Below are positions 35,159 through 45,190 of a stretch of 64,000 nucleotides of DNA, in pieces. The notes beneath the pieces are model-generated. The model was not told the origin of the DNA. It saw nothing but the letters and a program-made list of their open reading frames with translations, and did no database searches. The DNA is taken from assembly GCF_016086655.4 (NCBI RefSeq), contig NC_052135.2, positions 16,396,363 to 16,460,362 on the forward strand, written 5' to 3'. The DNA is from Lepeophtheirus salmonis. Taxonomy: Eukaryota; Arthropoda; Copepoda; Siphonostomatoida; Caligidae. Each line of letters begins with the position of its first letter. Position 1 is the stretch's first letter. The translations under genes were made by a program, and so were the position numbers.

Positions 35159-35945
35159 CTGAGTGGTCCATTAAAATCTGAACACTTTGAAATTTAAACT
35201 TCAACATGATATAATTTATTAATTAACATTAGAATTTCAAAAACATTAATACTGTAAATAGATGTCTGTCTGAGCTCTCTTTTAATAAATTAAGCAACCC
35301 CTAGCGGCATTGATGGCTTATAGGCGGCAGCGGAAGGTCTGGCACCTGCTGTCGATGTAGTAATCTATCATGGTGTACCACAGTACTGGCTGACAGTGGA
35401 TTTGAGTGCCTCGGTGTTTGGATGACATATACTGCAGGCCTTACCCTCAATATGCACATAATAGGTGTTGTTAATGGTCTTAGCATCAAGGCTGTAAAGT
35501 GTCAAAAAAGATTTCAAAAGAGTTTTTTAACGAAGGAGATGGATTTCTTTCATTGGTAGTGCCCAAAGTGGCGTCCGAAACCTCACAAGGCTCGTTTCTC
35601 CCACATTTTTATAGCTCTCTGGACAGTCTCTTATAAAACCCCGAGATCTCTTGTATGGATCCTTATAGACTTGAGATAAGCCTGAGCTGTTTTCATTCAC
35701 TACTCCGTGTCTAGTTTGGACTTTTTGACACAGCCCTTGTTCCTGTCCAACGTTTCGGACTTTTTTTGTCAATCACGTACAAGTGCCATTTTCTCGACTG
35801 ATGCGTAAGCTACAGAGCTCAGGTTTATTTAATTTTGTAACTAATTGTTAATGATTTCATTTATCAAAATATGAATTAATTTCAATGATTCAACCTTTAT
35901 TAATTATTGAATTAGGAAATGTTCCAACTTCCATTGACCACGTCG
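35159..35945 (-). mobile_element. Internally deleted Tc1-like transposon
   Basis: The left end CTGAGTGGTCCATTAAAATC and the degraded right end GTTCCAACTTCCATTGACCAC are inverted repeats flanked by TA (35157-35158, 35946-35947). At 787 bp it is about half the length of a usual Tc1 element. The transposase remnant on minus has both its start and end but lacks the middle. The family A copy at 35988 begins only about 40 bp further on. Confidence 0.75.
35282..35789 (-). pseudogene. Tc1-like transposase, N- and C-terminal parts fused by deletion
   Basis: Starts at ATG 35789 (MALVRD, then a stop). Shifted frames give KKSETLDRN and then KNVGETSLVRFRTPLWALP, followed by MKEIHLLRS; this is the linker after the second helix-turn-helix in several Tc1 families. 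Directly after it comes HIEGKACSICHPNTEALKST, the block just after the last catalytic residue (usual form Y.EAKAC..PHPNVEALKST). The end is CQTFRCRL, a stop, then AINAARGCLIY, equivalent to FR.RLEAI.AA.GG.I. All three catalytic acidic residues are therefore deleted. Multiple stops and shifts; dead. Confidence 0.75.
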
Positions 35946-35987
35946 TAAAATGTTTACTTTATAGCTCTTTGTATTTTAAATGGATAT

Positions 35988-36339
35988 TAGTGTTGAGATA
36001 CGATCCATGACCGATTTTTTTCCGGCTCAGAATTAAGTTATTTTGATAAACCAATTTGGACCGATATTTTGGTTCAATCACTCGTGACTTAAATCAGTCA
36101 CTTTTTTCGATCACTAGTTTGAAACACGCCATCATTCATGAGCAATTCATCAATAGAATCGGTCTAGACCTTGTTTTAAATGATACCGATGCAGACCAGT
36201 TTTTGGAAGACCGATCCCATTATAATTATTACTTTGGGATTGCTCAGGGCCAACTTTATTATTAGGATCAAATTAGTTCGACTAAAAATCACAATTCCCT
36301 CAGAGCGGTCTCAGATTTTCAGATCGGAATCCAACTCTA
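35988..36339 (+). mobile_element. Family A MITE, copy 4
   Basis: Begins TAGTGTTGAGATACGATCC; ends GGAATCCAACTCTA. Inner CCAATTTGGACCGATATTTTG and GGTCTCAGATTTTCAGATCG match the family. It lacks the CRE-like pair region. No clear target duplication. The frame at 36056-36265 is internal noise. Confidence 0.6.
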
Positions 36340-36757
36340 AAATGTAAACAAATACTTTCAAACATTATTTATTTAAAAATTAAATAAAACCATAAGAATA
36401 CATATTTTATTGATATTGTGTCTTAAATAAGAGTAATGAAAAAACTAAAGTATTTGTATTGAACCCTTTGCTCCTTCCGTAGGTTATTTATCAACTCCAG
36501 AGACTGAAATATCTTATATATTTTGCTCACCTTCTATATATGTAAAATCATAACTTATCATTTGTCAGATGTATTCAATTTTTGTAAAATGATATTTTAT
36601 TAATTTTGAAGTTTTTTACAATTTCTTGGTTTAATTATCAAGGTTTTAAAGAATTTTTATATGTCTCCTTAACTTTTATCTCTCCAATGATGAATATGAA
36701 TGAAGGAAATATTTTTTGATAATTATTTATTAATTTAGAAAAATCTATCTCCTATAG
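36340..36757. other. AT-rich stretch, nothing recognised
   Basis: No feature seen. Confidence 0.4.
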
Positions 36758-37667
36758 CAGTGATTTCCAAACTTTTGTTAGTTTGATACTTAAAATATAT
36801 GTCTTGTCAATATACAACCCTTACATCTCTAATTTATAGATGCATATAAAATTTGGAGTGTATTAAATAAAAATTAATGACTCAAAGACCATATAACCCC
36901 ATTAAAGTTCAATCCATTGGCAAACGGTAAATGTTATTTGACTGTATTAATCAAAAATAAAGATTTTAATCCTATAGTTATTAAAAAATATAACAAAAAC
37001 TAAGGAATACAACGAAGACATAATTGAATATACTCTAAATATAAAATCATATGTACTACTTTGAATCCTTTATATACTAACAATTCTATTTTTGAGGTAA
37101 ATTAAGTCAAAATTGAGACTCACAAAAAAATGAAATCACAGGCTGTGGATGTAAAAATAGGTTTATAAACAAATCTAGGTCTAAATGTGACAGATGTGTA
37201 CATTCTAAGTCTAATTTTGGATATGGCAACTAGAAAATCATCCTCCATATAGAGCCACAATCTCTATTTATTTTTGAGATAGTTTGTACGAAAAAGGCTT
37301 CTCACATCAATAAGTTGGGTGGAATGAAATGTAAATCTTAAGATGCTTTAGCCAGGAGTGGATATCAATTCATCACAGAAATCCAGAATTTCTCAAATGG
37401 TTTATAATCAAAATCTGTTTTTAGTATTGGTAATATGAATGCTTGATAAGCGCCATCTTTCATGTCAGACGCCCGATGATTAGCTGTTGCAATAAAAGGG
37501 GTGTATACTATTATATTTTGTGGAGTACTATCTTCTGGGAAATTAAATTTTTTGTACATTCATCATTACTGGAGATCTGATGACACAATTTAAATTATAT
37601 TCTTATTTTTCAGAAATCATTTTGCAACCCCTGTATTGTTTCACACTACCCCCACTTTTGGAACTAC
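36758..37667 (-). mobile_element. hAT element relic with degenerate terminal repeats
   Basis: CAGTGATTTCCAAACTTTTG at 36758 and, on minus from 37667, AGTAGTTCCAAAAGTGGGGG are the two ends of the CAGNGGTTCCCAAACTNNGGGG type typical of hAT/ZBED transposons. The coding relic inside (37170-37559) lies on minus. An 8-bp target duplication could not be made out. The length of about 0.9 kb shows a large internal deletion. Confidence 0.6.
37170..37559 (-). pseudogene. hAT/ZBED-type transposase C-terminal dimerisation domain (relic)
   Basis: The minus frame from 37559 ends KPFEKFWISVMN at a stop; the family usually has EFW.SV...YP here. Past the stop, after frame changes, TQLIDVRSLFRTNYLKNK, a stop, then RLWLYMEDDFLVAISKIRLR correspond to the conserved TTYLCE.GFS.LT.IKNKYRNRLDVEDDLRVALS.I.PRI of the hAT C-terminal dimerisation domain. 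The upstream part (FPEDSTPQNIIVYTPFIATA) is not recognised. Stops and changed residues (CE replaced) show decay. This domain normally mediates transposase oligomerisation; here it is dead. Confidence 0.65.
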
Positions 37668-37969
37668 TTCTTTGTAATCTTTTCAAATATTGCAACTAGG
37701 TGGTCAATAAAATTAATTTGGTTATTTGACTACCTATAATAAGTAATTAATGTTTTAGAGTCAGGAAGATTCAACCCAGTTTAAATATGTTTTATATCCA
37801 ATGTATTTGATTAGTATTTATTATGGATTAAGTCATTTCATGGACTTATTCATATTTAATTTCTAAACTTTTCTTCTTTTATTCAATATTCTAAAAGAAA
37901 ATTAAAAGTTAAACTGAAAAAATCAATCAAAATTTAAGTCTTTTTTGACAGCAAATCTTTTTGATTTGT

Positions 37970-38300
37970 TATATAAGGTTTTTTTCTTTTGGGTTAGCTC
38001 TAATATAAGGTATTACAGTAAATTTTATTTGACTTTTGTATGGTTAGATCAATTTTGTAGGAACTGTATTAAGATAACTTAATAAATATTTTGTTTTTCA
38101 AATGCTGGAATGTCAATTGTTATTACCTTCAATTTTTATATATATAGTTATTTTATTTCGATACGGCTCTGAATCGAAATTATAGTCTATAAATTTGATT
38201 TAAATAAAAGGCCCTAAAGGGCAAACCTAACGCAATTGAAAATTATAAAGATCATTTTAGTGTTTTATGGCTTAAGTAGCAATGAAATTTTGTGTTATGT
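37970..38300 (+). repeat. Family J dispersed repeat, diverged copy
   Basis: TTCAAATGCTGGAATGTCAA, then TTATATATATAGTTATTTTATTTC, then ATCATTTTAGTGTTTTATGG parallel the end of the copy at 29080-29550. Confidence 0.45.
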
Positions 38301-38789
38301 ATGGAAAGTGCCTTGTTTGATAACAATTTATCAATTTAGTAATAATCTATTCATTACGTTCTACAAAGTTTAATAGTACTTTCTCCCATTACTATTCTTC
38401 ATTATGAATTCATAGATAGACAATTTCATGTTAAAATGTATTCAATTGGTTGACTAATGCTAATTTGTATCATATGTAGTAAATACGTAAGCAAAGTAAT
38501 TTTAATATTTGCTCAAATGCTAAACACTCCTAGGAAGTACTAGCGTTTAGATGTGAAAACAAGTGACGGAAGATAAGCCTATTGTTATGAGGACATTCAA
38601 AATAAGTATATACTTTTATAATTGCATATTTTATAGAATGTAAAGTGTGAGGACTAAGAAAATAGAATCCTCTTTGAGGCCGTCTAGCCTCAGTTCCAAA
38701 AGTCTGACAATTTTGTACTAGGCACCATTCAAAAGAAATGCCAAAAAAGCTACAATTTGATGCCTGCTTTACTTTGGTTGAGATCAAAA
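38301..38789. other. Probable 5' flank or leader of the next Tc1 relic
   Basis: The sequence becomes less AT-rich from about 38640. No terminal repeat could be identified here. The minus frame at 38530-38841 is a shadow. Confidence 0.35.
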
Positions 38790-39196
38790 ATGTCCGAGCA
38801 GGAAGCAAAACGGCAGAGGGTGTCCCATCTCCTTCGAGCACAAGTCAATTTCCAACAAGAAGATCTTCATAGTGGACGCTGTTCTGATTAGGAGAAATGA
38901 TCACTTTTTGGCTGAATCAAAAGCTCAGGTCGAGGGAACCTTCAGGACCAAACATCCAGCTCAGGTCAAAGCCCTCAGACTCGTGGCGTCCAACAGCACC
39001 AAGTGTCTCCCTACTTTTTCCTGGCCAACGTTTAAGTCTGCTGGGACGTTTACTACAAGGTCCTCAGGTACCATGTCTTGTCATGATCACAAATGAGGGG
39101 AACAACTTGTAGTCGGACTTCATCAAAGCCAGTTGTGCCTCTGTTTGTCCCCATATTGAAGCTATAATTCGAAATTGAGGGGGGCATATTTGTTAA
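38790..39196 (+). pseudogene. Internally deleted Tc1-like transposase
   Basis: Opens at ATG 38790 with MSEQEAKRQRVSHLLRA, a typical first helix-turn-helix start. It then jumps, with a frameshift near 38855, directly to KKIFIVDAVLIRRNDHFLAE followed by FRTKHPAQVKALRLVAS. These are the blocks after the first catalytic aspartate (FS[DN]KKIF.VD...N.RNDR.L and F..KHPAQVM.LG.VAS). Next, in shifted frames, the text resembles WDVYYKVLRYHVLS. After another jump, ASVCPHIEAIIRN, a stop, then GGHIC ends the protein just as intact relatives end with FRPRIEAII...GGHI. Most of the DNA-binding region, the second and third catalytic blocks, and the reading frame are lost. Length about 135 codons against the usual 340 or so. 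Confidence 0.75.
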
Positions 39197-39290
39197 AAAG
39201 TGTAGAAAATTGTTGAATAACCAAATTTTGTTTCAAAAGTTTGCTATAAAAACTGCAGAAAATAAAAATATGTTGAAGTAAAACGTTTTC
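39197..39290 (+). mobile_element. 3' untranslated end of the deleted Tc1 element
   Basis: GTGTAGAAAATTGTTGAATA and GAAAATAAAAATATGTTGAA recur, in the same order but on minus, at 43970-44062. The word pair is thus part of an element family and not only of this locus. Confidence 0.5.
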
Positions 39291-39659
39291 TAAAATCTTT
39301 TAGTTTTTGAATCCTAACCCTGAATATTTCATCCATTAAAAGCACTTTTTTGAAATATAAATACGTATCTGGTATCCACCTGGTTGTCATGATCCAAAGT
39401 ACTAAAAAAATTTACATTCTTATACTATATATATTTTATGACAAAAATTTAACGGTCATTAGTCAGATTTTATGTGTCATAAACCTTAATTTACAGGAGT
39501 GAACTCTTAATGGGGATAAAATATAGCTTTTTTTTTTACACAAAACTTAATTTATTAATAAGCTCAAATGTACTTATCGAGACATCAGCAAACTTCCATC
39601 TCACAAAAAATATACGTAACAATCATATTTTCCTTTTTTAATCATTATTATTTAGAAAG
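39291..39659. other. AT-rich stretch, nothing recognised
   Basis: Contains a long T run near 39530. No frame. Confidence 0.4.
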
Positions 39660-40135
39660 ACATTGTAGGACAACATACACAAAATCTGGAAAACAAGTCA
39701 AGAAAATGAGAAAATCCCTATTTATTGTTTTAGTTATGGTTTTAACCCTTTATTTAGAACTAAAAAACAGATATTAGCCAATGGATTCATAATGATTATT
39801 TGTTTATAGAAATTGACAATAATTCGTCGAAGAATAAAAATGTAATCCATATTCTTGCTTGCTTTTGTGTTGACGGAAAACAGAATTTACAAAGTGTTAT
39901 GCATAAATTGGTTGATTTTTACAATACCTATATTTTCAAAGGTATTTATATAACTACATATACTTACATTTGCTTAAAATTTTTTATTTCCAACCATAAA
40001 GAAAATCATAAATTGACGCATTACAATGACATAAAGAATATAGCCAAAAGTTTTATTGTTTATATAAAAAAATATAAATATTAAACTTTTTTTTTCAATG
40101 CATTAGTGGAGAAAACTACCTAAAAATAGACTCTG
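39660..40135 (+). repeat. Dispersed repeat (family K), copy 1
   Basis: TTGACAATAATTCGTCGAAGA, then TTGCTTGCTTTTGTGTTGACG, then AGTGGAGAAAACTACCTAAA recur at 43740-43970 as TTGACGATAATACATTGAAGA, TAGCTTACTTTTGTGTTGACG and GAGGAGGAAAACTCTAAAAT. The frame at 39800-40084 (begins at TTG) lies in it but is not kept in the other copy. Confidence 0.45.
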
Positions 40136-40553
40136 ATGCTCAAATGAGTTCAATATATAGAAGGTAAAGATATGTAGTCTATTCAAAATAATTATTTTAC
40201 ACTTTTTATGAGAAATACTTTCCGATCAGTAATTGAGTTGTACCTTTGAAAATGATGGAGGAAGATCTGTTTTTATGGCTCAAGTATTTCTATTACATCT
40301 ACTAATTCAAATACTCTCTTATAAAAATATAGTTAAAAAAGTCTGGGGCTTAAAAATATACACATTAAAATAGGCGTTTTGTATGTGTGTTGAACGTTGT
40401 TTTTATTTATTTATAAAGGTTTAAAAATATTTTTTTTGGACTCAAAGCAGCCACATCGTTAGTTCAGTAAAAGTAAAGTGTATTTATATTACCTTCGTTT
40501 GAATATTTACTTCCATATATACCCAACAAAAACATAGTAAATGTTGTGATTAC
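40136..40553. other. AT-rich stretch, nothing recognised
   Basis: No feature seen. Confidence 0.4.
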
Positions 40554-40880
40554 TAGTGTTGAGACTCGATACAATACCTATTTTTTTCTAGTTCGGTCTT
40601 AAGTGATTTTTTAAACTAATTTGAATCTATATTTTGTTCCAAACTACAACCTTGGAGGCAGATCAAAATTGAATTAATTTCAAATCGTAATCCGATTTAT
40701 TCTGTCTCAATCTATGGAACAATTTTCTCGCCTACTCGTCTGATTTATGAGTTGTACAATACCATTTATCCAACATATTTAACTTGGTATGACGTTATTA
40801 AGCCCATGTTCAGAATTTTGAAACAAACAAGACTAATGATTACCCCATCTTCTTCCGAGGCACTGAAATTTTTTAAGGGA
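40554..40880 (+). mobile_element. Family A MITE, copy 5, right end missing
   Basis: Begins TAGTGTTGAGACTCGATAC. It contains AATCTATGGAACAATTTTCTC and GAGTTGTACAATACCATTTA as in copies 1 and 2, plus TGACGTTA at 40790-40797. The partner site is degraded (ACTAATGATTA at about 40832). The ACACTA right end is not found. Confidence 0.6.
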
Positions 40881-41939
40881 CATCACATTTAATGATGATT
40901 TAATAAAGAAACTTCTAAATTTTCTTTTCTATAGTTAAGCAAGATTTTGCTTATGAGTGATAATATTTACACATTTATTATGATTGAAATAGACCGCCAC
41001 TATTAATTACAATTAAAAATCCTCTAGTCAAAAGTCTCTAATTTATGAATACCACGTGAAATCATTTGAGTACCAATACGACATGTATAATCTAGCTTTC
41101 AGTAGTTCCATGATGGCCGAACAACATCGAAAAAAAATGTTCAAAGCAATTTTTTTTAAATAAATAAATTATTATGGTTCCAATTCAATTAGTTTGATCA
41201 TCATACACTTATATTATGAGATAAAAAAGAAATATATGGAAGTAAAAAAAATATTTTTACACTTGAGTACAGTGAAAATCGTACGATCCTCAAATTAAAA
41301 TATAAAAATTCGAAATTTAACCATACTCAAATAATTGATTCTTAGCAGACTTCTTTTAAAATACCACGCTATATTTTGAAGTATAATTTTAGATACTAAT
41401 GTGAAAATCTCTGTTTCCAGTTCAATTAGATGTAGATGGAACGCCATAGCTCCATGGACAACACACTTGGAAAAAAAATATTCTCTTGAACTCAATGTGC
41501 GTAGGTTCGTTTCTTGGTACTTCCTATATAGGGAAATATACTTTACGTATATGAATTTCAAAGACAATTCCTTGGTCAAATGGAGTAAATGTAATATTAT
41601 AATGATTACTCGTACTTAATCAGTGCAAATCAATCTCACCAATTGAAGGAACATTTAAAGAAATAATTACGTTATTACACATTATGACAATCATCTTCAA
41701 GTTCTTTATAAATTAAAATTTTCTCACGAATAATTTTTTTTTTTGTCTCCAGAACATGTTTATTTTATATTTCTAGTAGCTTTCATTAACTAGTGCGATT
41801 GGCAGATGATCCACTCAAAATCAAAAACTTGAATAAAATATAATTTTTATACATATAACGTAATAATTATTTTTGAGGTACGTAGTTAAGGAACCCATTT
41901 AGACGAATAAAATTAATAAATCAATTTTTTTAGGTATAT
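40881..41939. other. No feature recognised
   Basis: Open frames on both strands at 41295-41619 overlap each other and match nothing I know. Confidence 0.35.
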
Positions 41940-41945
41940 ACAACA

Positions 41946-42506
41946 GGGTCATTCCGTGGAAAATTTACACTCGATATTATTTTTTCATCCGATTTAAATA
42001 AAATTTGTTATGTCAAATGATCTATTATTAGGAAACTTAAAAATGAAATTTCATATTTGAACTTAATCCAGCTTTTAGTTCTGAGCTCCTTTTCATGATT
42101 AATTTGATCAAAAATTGTCTTGAATACCCTTCCGCTTTGGATTGTAGTTCGTCAATAACTTAAATGATGGATATAGATAATAAATCATTTATAAGCTATT
42201 GAGCTATGTAACTAAATTCTTACTTTTTAGGGTATATAAGTTATTTTATAAAAAAATAAACTTCAACGTTATTTTTTTACTTTAAATATCTCAAACATCT
42301 GATCCTCTGATTTTGATAAAACATTTAAAAGAAGAACATAAAATCAATATTTCCCTGTAAAAAAGTACTACAGTGGAAGGTCTATGGATTGACAGTATAA
42401 GAGCTTTAATTTGTTTATATATATAAAACGATAAAATATAATTTTAAATGAAATTTAAACTAGTTAAAAAATAAAACGGACTGTCCATTTTCCAAGGAAT
42501 GACGCG
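41946..42506. mobile_element. Family F MITE with 6-bp target duplication
   Basis: GGGTCATTCCGTGGAAAATT on the left and, on minus from the right end, CGCGTCATTCCTTGGAAAAT are inverted repeats that stay similar for nearly 40 bp (through ...TTATTTTTT). The 561-bp element is flanked by ACAACA on both sides (41940-41945 and 42507-42512). There is no open frame of note. Superfamily unknown to me; the AGGGTCATTCC-type terminus and 6-bp duplication should be diagnostic in a library search. Confidence 0.75.
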
Positions 42507-42757
42507 ACAACACATATATATTATTAACACTAATATTTGCTTGAGACAAAAAATTACCCTTGCAAGTTTTTCTGTTCGCAAATTGTGCATAAAATTCCCT
42601 TCACACTTCACATGTACAAGTATAATGAACCAAAATACTTACAAACGTATCTTTAAAAATACATAACCTGAACATATTATATATCCATAAAGTAAAACAA
42701 AAAACTTGGCAGGTAATGAACTTTTTCAAAACAATTGCGTTTCTACCAAACGATGTA

Positions 42758-43236
42758 TGTACATTAGACAGTCCCGTTTTTGGATGCTATGAGTACAATT
42801 TGCTCATTAATTTGAAGTTTCTCTGTTTTATCCAACATAACACTTGATAATAACCCTCTTTTTGGTTCAACAACTTTGACTTCAACTAGGATTACATTTT
42901 GATAAGTTATGTTAGTTAAAACAGAGAAGCTGCAAATCATTGAGCACATCTTTGGACCTTTTAGTTATTTAAAATAACGTGCACAATATTTTTAACTGAT
43001 ATACCAAATACTCAAAAATATAATAATTATAGCTTTTGAGACGGTACAAAAGACCAAAAATTACCAACTTTGACTTAAAAATACCATTTTTTTAACGTAA
43101 ATAAAAATATGTCATACCCGAAATGTCTTGAGTAGCTATAAACTTCGCCCAAGTCAGTTTTTTGATAGTGCCTAGCTAAAAAGGTAATTCTGTAGGTGGG
43201 AAAATATGAACCCGAAAACGGAACAGTCTAATGTAC
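42758..43236 (+). mobile_element. Family G MITE, copy 2, with conserved hairpin
   Basis: TGTACATTAGACAGTCCCGT at the left is complemented by AAAACGGAACAGTC...AATGTACA at the right, about 25 bp of inverted repeat including the flanking TGTACATTA. It is 479 bp. The reverse complement aligns with 27921-28329 throughout. The minus frame at 42764-42949 (61 codons) spans the hairpin; its words DKTEKLQI are echoed as DKTEKMQI in the other copy, which is what the conserved hairpin alone would produce. Confidence 0.7.
42802..42945. repeat. Inner hairpin of family G copy 2
   Basis: Left arm 42802-42841 and right arm 42906-42945 are complementary at 34 of 40 positions; the shared core is CTTCTCTGTTTTA-like. 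Loop of 64 nt. The same hairpin exists in copy 1. Confidence 0.75.
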
Positions 43237-43739
43237 ATTAAACCATATACACAATATAATTTACCTATATGTAAGGATACAAAAAAATCTTAATCATGTA
43301 TTTGGTGGTGTGGCCTCTAACCTTTTGACCTCATAAAAAATATTCTTATTATTTCTACATTATAATATACCTATCTTTAAAATTTGGTTTTGGTTTTGTG
43401 TGAGTGTTTTCCTCAATACAAATATCCTAATAATTTTGTATGAATGTATCTTGGCGTAGTGAAGCAGAGCAACCAAGGTTAGTAGATTTGCTGGGCCTCA
43501 ACATATCAACAATCTTGAAAAAATCAAGAAAAGGAAGTAATCTCAGTTATTTTGTTTATTACATATATAAATACAGTCCAATCCCTTATAGACATATTTG
43601 AGTTAATCATAGGCTTCGTATTCAAATTTGAGCAATGAGTTAAAATACCCAATAATTTTAACTATGGCTTAAAACCTTAATTAAGCCTTCTAAATCAAAT
43701 CTAACAATTTATTCTTCTTTATTGTGACGATCCACTTGG
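43237..43739. other. AT-rich stretch, nothing recognised
   Basis: 43440-43500 is briefly GC-richer (CTTGGCGTAGTGAAGCAGAG) without a match I can name. Confidence 0.35.
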
Positions 43740-43970
43740 CTACATTAAATGCAATTTGCAGTATTTCCAAAGGGTTAACAAGAACTGTTAGTTGATAATA
43801 ATTGACGATAATACATTGAAGAACACAAATTTAATCCCTACCAAGGCTGGATAAAAATCATTTCTAGCTTACTTTTGTGTTGACGAGCAATTATAAATGT
43901 CTAATTAGCTTTTTTTACTTCATATTGAGGAGGAAAACTCTAAAATTAGTTAATTTGAAAAGCCTTTTTC
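43740..43970 (+). repeat. Dispersed repeat (family K), copy 2
   Basis: See copy 1 at 39660-40135; the three shared blocks are in the same order. Confidence 0.45.
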
Positions 43971-44062
43971 ACTTCTACATATTTTTATTTTGTGCCATTT
44001 TTATTGCAAAATTTTTAAGCAAAAGTTGGTAATTCAACAATTTTCTACACTTTTTATTCACT
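43971..44062 (-). mobile_element. Tc1 element 3' end fragment
   Basis: On minus it reads GTGTAGAAAATTGTTGAATT, then TGCAATAAAAATGGCACAAA, then ATAAAAATATGTAGAAGTG, matching the region after the stop codon of the deleted Tc1 relic at 38790-39196. Confidence 0.5.
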
Positions 44063-44339
44063 ATGTACACCTACATTATGAATGATGCTTGTTTTTTTTT
44101 GTTTGGTTTTTGGTCAACATTCTTTATTTGGTTTATATATTAATAAGAACATACATATATAAATAAACTGGAGCAATTTCTTAAAAAAGATATGAATAAA
44201 CATTATAGTTCACACAATGCTCCGGGGTAGAATTTTAAATAATATTCTAAAAATCAATCTTTAAAAAAACAACAGTAAACATGCAAAATAACAATCATGT
44301 TCAATATTTGTTAAAATTTCTTAACACCCTTTTTAAAAT

Positions 44340-44720
44340 ACTTATATGATTCTCTGAAGTTGATGGAAGGTACTTGATTTCTTCTCCCGGAAAATTCCAT
44401 GACTCACATCCTCATTTAGAAATTTTCATTGTGAGAGAGACATAATGGGCTGAAGCTGCCAAGATGATACCTCTCAACTCATCCTCCCAAATAGACTGAT
44501 AGTTAGTTAATCGGCTGGCAATGAGGGCTTTACAATTAAGAATTGAGAGCCCCTGTTACCTAAGAAGTTCCTTATTGGATTGACCTCTTTTTTATTAATC
44601 TTTTTCAACTTCTGGAATAATTTCCTCCGCTGACTCATTATTGCTTATATAAATCCCTTATTGCACAAGTAATTGTTCAGTATTACTCTGACATACTTGT
44701 ATGACAGGCATGAACAAATA
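44340..44720. other. Patch of higher complexity, coding-like but broken
   Basis: Unlike its surroundings, this stretch has balanced composition. On minus one frame reads LNCKALIASRLTNYQSIWED followed by ELRGIILAASAHYVSLTM before a stop; on plus another reads FSEVDGRYLISSPGKFHDS. I recognise neither. It may be an old exon, a transposon frame or an untranslated region. Confidence 0.25.
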
Positions 44721-44857
44721 CAATGGCCAGGTGGAAGAGTAAGATATGAAAATAGAATCGATTATAAACAAACTGATTCAAAGGATTACATATATGTATT
44801 TACTTTATATTACTTGTTAATTTAATATCTCTTTTTGGAAACATTTATCAAAGTTTA

Positions 44858-45076
44858 ATGGAGAAATTAATGTATCTAGTAAACATTTGTAGTTATAAAT
44901 ATAACATGATGGAAGATGCCTATAGAAAAATCTGTGGTAGTTGGAAAACGATCGCATATATATTTAGGGAGTCTTTTGATCTGATTGACGTTTCAAAAAT
45001 AATAGAATGTGAAATGTGGAGAGAAATTTGCATACAAAGATATTGCAGAGAACGAGTAACTATTTTGGCTCTTTGA
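44858..45076 (+). CDS. Unrecognised ATG-initiated open frame
   Basis: Seventy-two codons from a true ATG. The middle is not low-complexity: YRKICGSWKTIAYIFRESFD and ECEMWREICIQRYC. The spacing of tryptophans and cysteines is faintly like an F-box (C..W..IA ... W...C..R), but this is weak. Just downstream another frame gives YYDKKWSQEAFQTWCLNN. If real, it would be a decayed gene or an exon; no splice sites stand out. Confidence 0.2.
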   Translation: MEKLMYLVNICSYKYNMMEDAYRKICGSWKTIAYIFRESFDLIDVSKIIECEMWREICIQRYCRERVTILAL

Positions 45077-45190
45077 GATTTACATAAAATATAGGATCCC
45101 CATAAAAGTCTCCAAACAATGATTCCACAAATTTATTATGACAAAAAATGGTCCCAAGAAGCTTTCCAAACGTGGTGTTTAAATAATTAT

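Noticed and set aside
39800..40084. 94-codon frame with FCVDGKQNLQSVMHKLVD
   Set aside because: Opens at TTG, is not preserved in the second family K copy, and its second half is AT-codon noise.
42764..42949. 61-codon minus frame whose DKTEKLQI is echoed in the other family G copy
   Set aside because: The similarity is explained by the conserved hairpin; the other copy has stops in this frame and there is no wider protein-like conservation.
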